DNA of 7,369 bases from DATKWV01 sp035529405 (GCA_035529405.1 DATKWV010000126.1:1-7369), one strand, 5' to 3'. Positions 1-6,874 are shown, counted from the stretch's first letter. Notes: a model not told the origin generated them from the sequence alone. Numbers and translations: made by a program.

Positions 1-69
1 TTTTCTCTTTCCTGCACCGCAGGGGGTTATCTTTTTATCCGCCGCCGCAGCTGCCTTCTTTTATTTAGC

Positions 70-96
70 CCGCCGATTTACTCGGCGGCTTTTCTT
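70..96 (+). terminator. Intrinsic terminator hairpin, plus-strand orientation
   Basis: A 7-bp perfect GC-rich stem (CCGCCGA at 70-76, TCGGCGG at 82-88) closes a 5-base loop and is followed on the plus strand by C and then TTTTCTT (90-96). That is the form of a rho-independent terminator for a transcript coming from the left, outside the window. Read on the minus strand the stem has an A-tract before it and no T-tract after it. It would therefore end the GLUG-protein transcript poorly, although it lies about 23 bases beyond that gene's stop and could protect its 3' end. In bases 1-69 I see no complete gene; one plus-strand frame is open from the left edge to a TAG at 66-68, too short to judge as the end of a gene. 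Confidence 0.55.
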
Positions 97-111
97 ACGG
101 CCGTATTGCCC

Positions 112-2949
112 TTATTGCCCGACACCCGAAAGCCAGTTCTCCGCCAATACCGCAAAATCCAGCATATTGACCCACCCGTCACCGGCACCCGGCGCAATAT
201 CGGCGCAGTATGCGCCCGTCTGCAGCCACTGCTGCGCGAACTCCAGCACCTCGGCCAGGCCGGCTGTGTTTTGCCAGGTATTTGCAAAGACCGCCCAGTC
301 CAGAAAATCGACTATTCCGTCCCCGCCTCCTGCTGCTGTGTCAGCCGAAAGTTTCTCCATCAGCCACTGCTGAGTAAAAACATCGAGGTCTTCTATTTCC
401 ACCCCGTCCGGACACACAAAATCACCCCGCGTTATAAATTGCCACGCCAGTTTCGGATAATCTGTGCCGTCCTGGCACAGTCTCCATATATCCTGTGAGC
501 CGTTGGCCGTCTCATCGATAAAGTCCCACCCGGGATTTATAAAGGTGCTCATTGTTTGCATTTCTGCGGTAGTTTTGCCCTCACCGCCGGAACTGCTGGA
601 TTGTCCGCTGGTGTTTACATCCCAGAAAGAATCGGAAATTGAGCCATATTCATTACCTCCCACCAATCCGCCTACGAGTTCCACTCCGCTAACTGCTCCC
701 ACTGCATAGCAATTAGCAATCTTCGGGAAGGGATAATAAGTGTTACTTCCCACAAGGCCACCGACGTGGTTTGTCCCTGAAACGCTTCCTGTGGCATAGG
801 AATTTAAAGTCACACCGTGATTACACCCCACCAGGCCGCCGGTGTAGCCATAGCCCAAAACGCTTGCTTTGGCATAGCAATTTAAAATCTCACCGGCATT
901 AAACGCCACTAGGCCACCGGTGTAGCCGTATCCGGAAACGTTTCCTGTGGCGTAGCAATTTAAAATCGTGCTCCCATTTCTTCCCACCAGCCCCCCGATA
1001 TTGGTAGATCCTTCAATACCAACTATGGCATAGCAGTTCGAAATGGGACCGCTATTGATTCCCACCAACCCTCCGATGTGATCATATCCTTCTACCCCAA
1101 CCAGCGCATAGCAGTTTGAAATGGGACCGCTATTGCTTCCCACCAGGCCCCCGACGAAGTATTCAAAGTCAGACCCTCCAACATCGGCTATGGCATGGCA
1201 GTATGAGACGCTGCCAGAATTAAGTCCCACCAGACCACCGGTGCGGTATTCTCCTGTAACGGTCCCTGTTACATAGGAATTTGAAATTGCCCCAGAATCG
1301 TTGTACCCTCCTACTCCACCGGTGTAGTCATCATATCCGGTAACGCTGCCTGTGGCATAACAATCTGAAATCGTCCCCCAATGATTATATCCCACAAGGC
1401 CACCCGTGTAGTAATTTTCTCCTGAAACACTGCCACCATCGACACCACAGCCTATAATGGTTCCGTAACGCACAAACCCAACAAGGCACCCGACATAATC
1501 TGAATCACCTGTTGCCTCAACATCGGGGCCCACTAAAGTGAAATCTTTTATCAGGGCATTTACATCATCAACATAACCAAAAAGCCCGATATAATTGGTC
1601 CCAGCTGCAGTATATGTGAAGTTGGAAATTGTATGCCCGTTACCGTCGAAAATGCCAGTAAAACGCATAGGTTCACTTCCGATGGTGTTAAATTCTGTGC
1701 CGCTGAACCCGGAAAGGTCAATATTGTTCGCAAGCAGAAAATGCTTGTCCCATTCACACGTAAATAATCCTATCATATCAAGCTGCTCAGCAGTATAAAT
1801 CAGGTATGGGTCGCCTGCGGTGCCAGTCCCTGTTAGAAGATCCGAAAGCTGCTGTTGCAGCGGCTGGCCAGGCCTACCCTCCCACGCAAGTCGCGGATAA
1901 TCCTGACCATTATCGATGCTCCAGACCCCTGCATTCTCGCATGCGCCCCAACCTAAAAAGTTAGAGGCGGTTTTCATCTCTGCGGTGCTTCTGCCTCGTC
2001 CACCTGCACTGGTTAACTGGCCGGAAGTTTCAGTATCCCAGAAAGAACTACTGACCCTACCGCCGTATGTATCCCCCACCAGTCCGCCGGTGCGCGAACC
2101 GATTGCCGTTACGCTACCAGCTGCATAAGAATTTGAAATCGTACCATCATTATCCCCCACCAGTCCGCCGGTGCGCGAACCGGTTGCCGTTACGCTACCA
2201 CCTGCATAAGAATTTGAAATCGTACCATCATTATCCCCCACCAGGCCGCCGGTGCGATCACCTCCTGAAACACCGCCTGATGCATAGCAATTTGAAATCG
2301 TGCGATTATTGTCTCCCACCAGTCCGCCAGTGTCGTAACCGCTTCCAGTAACGCTGGCTGTTGCATAACAATTTGAAATCGTGCCGCCGTTACCACCCAC
2401 CAGGCCGCCCGTGGTGCCGTATCCTGAAATACTGCCGCCCTCAACACCGCAGCCGACAATACTTCCGTACCCCAGGAACCCAACAAGACAAGCCGCGTGA
2501 TACAATTCACCCCCTGCGTTAACGTTGGGGTCAACTAAAGTTAAGTCTTTAATAACGACACCCTCGTTTGCATTACCAAAAAGACCAATATCGTCGGTGT
2601 TGGTGGCAGCCCAAGTGAAATTGGAGATCCTATGACCATTGCCGTCAAATACACCTGAGAACCTTGTAACGAAGTTTCCGATGATATTAAATTCCCTGCC
2701 TGTGTAGGCTGACAGGTCAATATCTGCTGTCAGCAGGAAATGCTTGCCCCAATCCGCCGGATTGGCGCCGATGGCCTGCATGTCTTCTGCTGTGGAAATC
2801 AGGTACGGGTACTGTGCTGTGCCGTTTCCCCCGCTGTAAGTGCCTGCCAAAGCGGCACTTGTAAACGCAGCGACCATCACCCATACCAAAAACATCGCTC
2901 TCTTGGTTACAATTGTCGGTTTTCGTCCCTTATGCCTGTTTAGTTTCAT
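112..2949 (-). CDS. Secreted GLUG-repeat protein with C-terminal dockerin-like repeats
   Basis: Predicted 945-residue exported protein. Residues 1-35 form a long signal peptide: a basic n-region (KLNRHKGRK), a hydrophobic core (MFLVWVMVAAFTSAALA) and a likely cleavage after ALA35. The rest is two homologous modules (about 36-357 and 372-837). Each opens with PYLI-TAE, KHFLL-IDLS and FDGNGH-ISNFT, continues into GLUG repeats of about 26 residues (GGLVGxNxGTISNCYATGSVTG), and closes with SFWDxxTSGQ, TAEM and DYPxLAW. I count 5 GLUG units in module 1 and 10 in module 2. Residues about 850-942 are two dockerin-like units with acidic loops (D870, D877, D881, D884; D917, D924, N928, D931). GLUG repeats occur in bacterial surface proteins, but their function is not settled; a beta-solenoid is inferred. 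No catalytic residues are recognisable. The ATG start has GGGAGGA (2961-2967) 11 bases upstream and a promoter at 3024-3052. The gene appears monocistronic. Product class is confident; role is unknown. Confidence 0.9.
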   Translation of the reverse strand: MKLNRHKGRKPTIVTKRAMFLVWVMVAAFTSAALAGTYSGGNGTAQYPYLISTAEDMQAIGANPADWGKHFLLTADIDLSAYTGREFNIIGNFVTRFSGVFDGNGHRISNFTWAATNTDDIGLFGNANEGVVIKDLTLVDPNVNAGGELYHAACLVGFLGYGSIVGCGVEGGSISGYGTTGGLVGGNGGTISNCYATASVTGSGYDTGGLVGDNNRTISNCYASGGVSGGDRTGGLVGDNDGTISNSYAGGSVTATGSRTGGLVGDNDGTISNSYAAGSVTAIGSRTGGLVGDTYGGRVSSSFWDTETSGQLTSAGGRGRSTAEMKTASNFLGWGACENAGVWSIDNGQDYPRLAWEGRPGQPLQQQLSDLLTGTGTAGDPYLIYTAEQLDMIGLFTCEWDKHFLLANNIDLSGFSGTEFNTIGSEPMRFTGIFDGNGHTISNFTYTAAGTNYIGLFGYVDDVNALIKDFTLVGPDVEATGDSDYVGCLVGFVRYGTIIGCGVDGGSVSGENYYTGGLVGYNHWGTISDCYATGSVTGYDDYTGGVGGYNDSGAISNSYVTGTVTGEYRTGGLVGLNSGSVSYCHAIADVGGSDFEYFVGGLVGSNSGPISNCYALVGVEGYDHIGGLVGINSGPISNCYAIVGIEGSTNIGGLVGRNGSTILNCYATGNVSGYGYTGGLVAFNAGEILNCYAKASVLGYGYTGGLVGCNHGVTLNSYATGSVSGTNHVGGLVGSNTYYPFPKIANCYAVGAVSGVELVGGLVGGNEYGSISDSFWDVNTSGQSSSSGGEGKTTAEMQTMSTFINPGWDFIDETANGSQDIWRLCQDGTDYPKLAWQFITRGDFVCPDGVEIEDLDVFTQQWLMEKLSADTAAGGGDGIVDFLDWAVFANTWQNTAGLAEVLEFAQQWLQTGAYCADIAPGAGDGWVNMLDFAVLAENWLSGVGQ
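1029..1145 (-). repeat. Near-identical GLUG units, 78-bp period
   Basis: Inside the second module of the GLUG protein, 1029-1067 and 1107-1145 match at 37 of 39 bases, 78 bp apart (26 codons). Both encode the segment GLVG(S/I)NSGPISNCYA. The rest of the two units has diverged more, so this is an older duplication than the one at 2070-2231, or one partly preserved by gene conversion. Confidence 0.8.
2070..2231 (-). repeat. Tandem 81-bp duplication within the GLUG gene
   Basis: Units 2070-2150 and 2151-2231 are head-to-tail copies that differ at only 2 of 81 bases. Each encodes one 27-residue GLUG unit, GGLVGDNDGTISNSYA followed by a SVTA(T/I)GSRT tail. The other GLUG units of the protein are far more divergent in DNA sequence, so this pair looks like a recent in-frame unit gain. 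It keeps the reading frame and lies in module 1. Confidence 0.9.
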
Positions 2950-3023
2950 GACTTTACCTATCCTCCCGGTCTGTGAGTTCTTAATATTTTATGCACCTGT
3001 GCCGCATAGCCACTTTGCAGGTT

Positions 3024-3052
3024 ATTTTACTCGATTTATCTCTATATGTCCA
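3024..3052 (-). promoter_or_regulatory. Sigma-70-type promoter of the GLUG-protein gene
   Basis: On the minus strand TGGACA (3052-3047, 5 of 6 matches to TTGACA) is followed after exactly 17 bases by TAAAAT (3029-3024, 5 of 6 matches to TATAAT). Transcription would start near 3017, giving a leader of about 68 bases with a Shine-Dalgarno GGGAGGA at 2967-2961 before the ATG at 2949. Spacing and match are good, but no start site has been mapped. Confidence 0.6.
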
Positions 3053-3074
3053 CAAAATTTCTTTAGAAATTTGT
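3052..3074. promoter_or_regulatory. AT-rich inverted repeat abutting the -35 box, possible operator
   Basis: AAATTTC (3055-3061) and GAAATTT (3066-3072) form a perfect 7-bp inverted repeat around a TTTA loop. AC (3052-3053) and GT (3073-3074) extend the pairing past a single bulged A. It begins at the upstream edge of the -35 hexamer of the GLUG-gene promoter. The position suits a regulator binding site or an UP-element-like AT-rich segment. No regulator is encoded nearby, so the role is inference. Confidence 0.35.
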
Positions 3075-3147
3075 CACCCGTCACCGCGGAAAAACACATA
3101 GCATACCGCCTTTAGCGTATACTAAGTCCCTCCGAATGCGTGGTTTA

Positions 3148-3182
3148 CTTAGTGTTTAGTGCTTAGGATTTCGGATTTCCGC
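3148..3182. repeat. Drifting heptamer tandem array A
   Basis: Five consecutive 7-base units can be read on the plus strand: CTTAGTG, TTTAGTG, CTTAGGA, TTTCGGA, TTTCCGC. Each shares most bases with its neighbour, while the first and last have little in common. No start codon, ribosome binding site or frame suggests coding. It lies in the non-coding interval between rpoD and the GLUG gene. Confidence 0.55.
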
Positions 3183-3220
3183 CTGCCCTGAGCGAGGCGC
3201 AGCCGAGCCGAAGGGTCTTC
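3183..3220. repeat. GC-rich imperfect palindromic element
   Basis: Between the two heptamer arrays lies a GC-rich block with CCCTGAGCGAGG on one side and CCGAGCCGAAGGG on the other, so that CCCT and AGGG close an imperfect, internally mismatched hairpin. It resembles the CCCTGAGC...CGAAGGG palindromes scattered between genes in many bacterial genomes. That likeness is recalled, not searched. No T-tract follows on the minus strand, so it is not a classic terminator for rpoD. Confidence 0.4.
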
Positions 3221-3229
3221 TGATTTCGT

Positions 3230-3277
3230 TCACGAGCCACGAGCGACCAGTCACGAGCCCGAGCGACCAGTCACGAC
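3230..3277. repeat. Heptamer tandem array B next to the rpoD stop
   Basis: Seven units read on the plus strand as TCACGAG, CCACGAG, CGACCAG, TCACGAG, CCCGAG (one base short), CGACCAG, TCACGAC. A higher-order repeat is also present: GAGCGACCAGTCACGA occurs exactly at 3241-3256 and 3261-3276, a 20-base period. The array ends one base before the rpoD stop codon (3279-3281), so it forms the start of the rpoD 3' untranslated region. Confidence 0.7.
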
Positions 3278-3278
3278 C

Positions 3279-5051
3279 TTATATCGTCCTTTGGTCGAGG
3301 AAGCCTTCGAGCTTGCGCGCCCTTACCGGGTGCTGCAGCTTTCTTATGGCTTTTGCTTCGACCTGGCGGACGCGCTCGCGCGTGACCTTGAAGATTCTCC
3401 CCACCTCCTCGAGAGTGTAGGTATAGCCGTCGCCGATACCGTATCGCAGCTTGATAATTTCACGCTCGCGATACGAAAGGGTCTTCAGCACCATATCGAG
3501 TCTTTCCTTGAGCATCTCCTGGGCCGCTGAGGCTATCGGCGAATCGACCTGGTTGTCCTCTATGAAGTCGCCGAAGTAGCTGTCTTCGCTTTCGCCTATG
3601 GGCCTGTCAAGGCTGATAGGATACTTCGATATTTTCATGACCCTCCGGGTCTCCTCGATACTCATATTGGCCTCTTCGGCGATTTCCTCCACCGTGGGCT
3701 CTCTGCCGAACTGCTGAAGAAGGGTTTTTCCGGCGTTGCGAAGACGGTTCATGGTTTCAATCATGTGTACCGGAATACGGATGGTCCGTGCGTGGTCGGC
3801 GATCGCACGCGTGATGGCCTGCCGAATCCACCACGTGGCATACGTGCTGAATTTATAGCCCCTGCGATACTCGTACTTGCCCACCGCACGCATCAGCCCC
3901 GAATTGCCTTCCTGAATCAAATCCAGAAAGCTCAGACCACGGTTTCTGTATTTTTTCGCGATTGAAACCACCAGCCGCAGATTTGCGCTGGACAGGCTCT
4001 GCTTGGCCTCCTCGTATTGGGCAAATAATTCGTCAATTTTCTGCAGTCTCTTTTCCAACTGGGCCGGCGTTTCCATCGCCAGTTCCTGCAGGCCGAACAG
4101 CTCCTGCTTCATCGTCTCTGTATCCTCGCGGTTTGTTCGCCGCTGTGAACCGTCCGCGATGCCGTGCTCCAGCTGCTGCATCTTCTGCAGGATGCCGTGT
4201 AATTTGCTTTTCAGCGGCTGGATCCTGCTGGTTCGCAGCGGCAGTTCCTCCAGCAGTCTTGCAATTTTTTCTCTGTTGCGGCACATTCTCTTAAGCTCGG
4301 CGCTGTCGGTATCTGCTTTTTCTGCAGAGCCGTTTTTCTCGGGAAATTTCTTGAACAGGCCCTGATTCATGTCCAGCAGCTTGTTGGCTGTCACTATATT
4401 GCCCGGGTGTCTTTTCTTGATTACCGGCCTTATGAAGTTTTCGGCGGTGCTGATTCTCATTGTCCTGTCGAAACTCAGTGTCCCCTCCTCCACCTGCTGA
4501 AGTATGCTTATTGCGCTCCTCGCGCAGTAATCGTTACCGAGCAATTCTTTCCTGAACGCCTCACGTGCCAGTTCAATCCTGCTCGCAAGCTCGATTTCAT
4601 CTTTCCTGTTCAGCAGCGCAATCTCGCCCATCTGGGTCAGATACATCCTAATAGGGTCATCGATGCGGCGCTCGACCTCGGGGGTGACAAGCTCTTTTTC
4701 GAGACGCTGGTCGTCCTTGATGTGGGTCTTTCTGACGCTTTCCTCATCATCAAAATCCTCAACAGGCAGGTCAAGGTCCTCTTCGGTTTCCTTCTCGACA
4801 TCTGCTTCATCGAGAATTTTCACTCCCATTTCGTCCAGGGTCGCCAGCATACTGTCCAGGCGAGTGGCAGTAATAGCGTCGTCCGGCAATTCCTCATTCA
4901 ACTGCTCGTAAGTGAGGAAGCCCTTTTTGCGGCCTTTTTCAATGAGCTTCTGTATCTGGTGCTCGAGGCCCTTTGCCGAGGGCTGGTTTGCAGATGCGGT
5001 GTCCTTGGTTACCTCGCCCATTTTTCGTGTTTTAATCCTGTTCTTTGCCAA
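3279..5051 (-). CDS. rpoD: RNA polymerase primary sigma factor RpoD (sigma-70)
   Basis: Predicted 590-residue cytoplasmic sigma subunit that directs core RNA polymerase to housekeeping promoters. Domains in order: an acidic region 1.1 (about 29-120, with ETEEDLDLPVEDFDDEE); region 1.2 (131-165, DDPIRMYLTQMGEIALL); a charged, partly coiled-coil non-conserved region (166-345); regions 2.1-2.4 (350-430, with FSTYATWWIRQAITRAIAD and TIRIPVHMIE); region 3 (432-510); region 4 (515-590, helix-turn-helix LEEVGRIFKVTRERVRQVEAKA). Q411 and T414 match the E. coli -10-reading Q437 and T440. R558, E559 and R562 match the -35-reading R584, E585 and R588. Canonical TTGACA/TATAAT recognition is therefore expected. 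The non-conserved region and full-length region 1.1 mark it as a group 1 sigma. The start is TTG, supported by AAAGGGG 8 bases upstream; an ATG ten codons later has no well-spaced site. It follows dnaG after 35 bases, so co-transcription is likely. Confidence 0.96.
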   Translation of the reverse strand: MAKNRIKTRKMGEVTKDTASANQPSAKGLEHQIQKLIEKGRKKGFLTYEQLNEELPDDAITATRLDSMLATLDEMGVKILDEADVEKETEEDLDLPVEDFDDEESVRKTHIKDDQRLEKELVTPEVERRIDDPIRMYLTQMGEIALLNRKDEIELASRIELAREAFRKELLGNDYCARSAISILQQVEEGTLSFDRTMRISTAENFIRPVIKKRHPGNIVTANKLLDMNQGLFKKFPEKNGSAEKADTDSAELKRMCRNREKIARLLEELPLRTSRIQPLKSKLHGILQKMQQLEHGIADGSQRRTNREDTETMKQELFGLQELAMETPAQLEKRLQKIDELFAQYEEAKQSLSSANLRLVVSIAKKYRNRGLSFLDLIQEGNSGLMRAVGKYEYRRGYKFSTYATWWIRQAITRAIADHARTIRIPVHMIETMNRLRNAGKTLLQQFGREPTVEEIAEEANMSIEETRRVMKISKYPISLDRPIGESEDSYFGDFIEDNQVDSPIASAAQEMLKERLDMVLKTLSYREREIIKLRYGIGDGYTYTLEEVGRIFKVTRERVRQVEAKAIRKLQHPVRARKLEGFLDQRTI

Positions 5052-5059
5052 CGGCGTTG

Positions 5060-5066
5060 CCCCTTT
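5060..5066 (-). promoter_or_regulatory. Ribosome binding site deciding the TTG start of rpoD
   Basis: On the minus strand AAAGGGG (5066-5060) lies 8 bases before the TTG at 5051-5049. The next candidate, an ATG at 5021-5019, has only a poor AGG about 15 bases upstream. The site lies in the 35-base gap after the dnaG stop, consistent with translation of a shared message. Confidence 0.65.
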
Positions 5067-5086
5067 ATAAATGAGTTAACTACCAA

Positions 5087-6874
5087 TTAAACCAATCCGA
5101 TATTGCGACGATTGCCTTTCCCTACGGTTTCAGCCACGTTCCTGAGAAACTTTGCCTGGTCGCAGGTCGGCTTAATGCTGCTGGTTTTGCGTGTTCGAAC
5201 ATGTCGCATAGCATTCAATGCGCCGGCCAGACGAGCACGGAAGTTAGCTTTTTCTTCGCCGGCCTGCGCCAATTGCACCAGCCGGGCAGCTATGTCAACA
5301 GATTCTGTTTTTGCCAAAAGCTCGGCAAGAGACGGTCGCTGTTGTGTTTTCAAGCTGTCAAACAGCACAGCCGCTATCGCCGCCAGTATCGGCACGTCGA
5401 AATCGGTAACTGTAACGTGTTTTTTTACGATATCAAAAAGATTTGGTTCGTTAAGCACAATCTCGAGGATTTCGCGCTGGGCCGTTGCAGACAAGCTGTT
5501 GCCAAGGTCGCCGGCGACGACATATTCGTTTTCGGCGCGGTAAGCCGCGGTCTTTGCCGCAGAGGTCAACCTGCCGGCAAGTTCGGCATTTATGTCCTTA
5601 ATGTCCAGGCCGAGAATTCTCGACAGCCGGTTGACAATCAGGCCCCGGTCAATGGCCGGCAGATTACCGGCTCGCAAAGCTGCCGCTACGGTCTGCAGGA
5701 ACTGGTCCACCGCTGACTTTCGGCCGGCAAGCGTATTGTCGCGGTCGAATGCGTTTTTCAGCCGCAGCCACTTGAACTCAAACACATCCGCAGCGTCGTT
5801 GACCAGCCGGGTAAAGCTGTCCTTGCCGGCACTTAAGAGAAAGTCGCACGGGTCCTTGCCCTGCGGCACCGTGGCCAGCTTGATGTCTATCTGCTGGGCG
5901 ATACAAATCTGCAGCGCCCTGTTCGCGGCTTCAATGCCGGCGGCGTCGCTGTCGAAAACCAGCACCGCCTTGTTTGCATAGCGTTTCAGTATGCGTGCGT
6001 GGCCGGGGGTGAAACTCGTACCCAATGTCGCCACGACATTACAGCAGCCTTTGCTGTGGGCCATTATACAGTCGGTATAACCTTCGACCACAACCGCTGT
6101 CTGGGCGGATACGATTTCGTGCCTTGCATGCCGGAGACCATAAAGGCAATTGCTCTTGTCAAACAGGGCGGTAGCGGGCGAGTTTATATACTTTGCGCCG
6201 TTTCCATCCAGGGTTCTTCCGCCAAATGCGACTACCCTTTCGGTTACATCGATAATAGGAAAAATGAGGCGGTTTACAAATCTGTCGGCGGCACCCCTGG
6301 CAGAAACCAGGCCCGCCTGCTCAAGCAGATTCAAGGGAATTGTTTTTTTTGCGGCGGCGTCAATTAAATCCCTCGGATTATCCACAGCCAGGCCGAGACG
6401 CCATTTTGCGGCGGTATCGAGGCTGATATGTCTTTGTGCAAGGTAATCGCGGGCGGCCTTGCCCTTTTGCACGTCCGCGAGGTTATTCTCGAAATGGCTG
6501 GCAGCCCACTGATTGACTTTCGCCAGGCTGTTGGGGTCAACGGATTGCTGAGCGGCGGACGGTGATTTTTCGCGTTTTTGCGGTAATTTAATGCCGGCCC
6601 GCTGGGCCAATCGCTCTATAGCCTGGGGGAAACTGAGATTTTCGCGCATTTGAATGAATTTCAGCACGTCACCGCCGGCCCCGCAGGCAAAACACTTGAA
6701 TATCTGCTTTGACGGGCTGACGTAGAGACTGGGTTTGTGGTCGTTGTGAAAAGGACATAGGCCGACCAGCTCGGTGCCTTTGGGCGTCAGCTTCAGGTGC
6801 TCACCGGCGACCTCGACGATATCGTTGGCCTGCTGAACCTGATTCACAAAGCTTCTGTCAAACGTACCCTGCAT
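5087..6874 (-). CDS. dnaG: DNA primase DnaG
   Basis: Predicted 595-residue primase that makes RNA primers for lagging-strand synthesis together with the replicative helicase DnaB. The N-terminal zinc ribbon (about 36-67) carries ligands C40, H43, C61 and C64 (CPFH, then CFAC). The RNA-polymerase-type basal region follows (about 197-247, with RLIFPIID, VAFGGRTLD and KYINSP). The TOPRIM catalytic fold (about 259-345) has E264 in VVEGYTD, LGT at 284-286, and D308 and D310 in VFDSDAAG, close to E. coli E265, D309 and D311. A third acidic motif reads KDPCDF (340-345). Residues about 430-595 form the variable, probably helical, helicase-binding domain. The length is typical of the family (E. coli 581). 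The frame is open upstream to a GTG at 7036, but I chose the ATG at 6874. It begins the conserved N-terminus (FVNQVQQANDIVEV), has AGG 6 bases upstream, and lies downstream of a good promoter at 6947-6976. rpoD follows after 35 bases. Confidence 0.96.
   Translation of the reverse strand: MQGTFDRSFVNQVQQANDIVEVAGEHLKLTPKGTELVGLCPFHNDHKPSLYVSPSKQIFKCFACGAGGDVLKFIQMRENLSFPQAIERLAQRAGIKLPQKREKSPSAAQQSVDPNSLAKVNQWAASHFENNLADVQKGKAARDYLAQRHISLDTAAKWRLGLAVDNPRDLIDAAAKKTIPLNLLEQAGLVSARGAADRFVNRLIFPIIDVTERVVAFGGRTLDGNGAKYINSPATALFDKSNCLYGLRHARHEIVSAQTAVVVEGYTDCIMAHSKGCCNVVATLGTSFTPGHARILKRYANKAVLVFDSDAAGIEAANRALQICIAQQIDIKLATVPQGKDPCDFLLSAGKDSFTRLVNDAADVFEFKWLRLKNAFDRDNTLAGRKSAVDQFLQTVAAALRAGNLPAIDRGLIVNRLSRILGLDIKDINAELAGRLTSAAKTAAYRAENEYVVAGDLGNSLSATAQREILEIVLNEPNLFDIVKKHVTVTDFDVPILAAIAAVLFDSLKTQQRPSLAELLAKTESVDIAARLVQLAQAGEEKANFRARLAGALNAMRHVRTRKTSSIKPTCDQAKFLRNVAETVGKGNRRNIGLV

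Noticed and set aside
11..36. Hairpin CCTGC-ACC-GCAGG followed by a T-run as a second terminator
   Set aside because: The stem is only 5 bp and the T-run starts about 9 bases after the stem, too far for a convincing intrinsic terminator.
640..2400. Regularly spaced DNA repeats resembling a CRISPR or intergenic satellite
   Set aside because: The periodicity of 78-81 bp is a multiple of three, the minus-strand frame stays open throughout, and the units translate to GLUG motifs. It is a coding repeat.
2840..3115. A 91-codon plus-strand frame overlapping the GLUG-gene promoter and signal peptide
   Set aside because: It mostly mirrors the signal-peptide coding region and the promoter, has no ribosome binding site I can see, and no recognisable features.
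3183..3281. An intrinsic terminator for the dnaG-rpoD operon
   Set aside because: The palindrome in this stretch is internally mismatched and no T-tract follows it on the minus strand. I see no convincing terminator between rpoD and the GLUG gene.
4407..5090. A 227-codon open frame on the plus strand opposite rpoD
   Set aside because: It lies antisense to a clearly conserved sigma factor. Its translation shows no recognisable domain, and a long open frame opposite a GC-rich gene is expected by codon bias.
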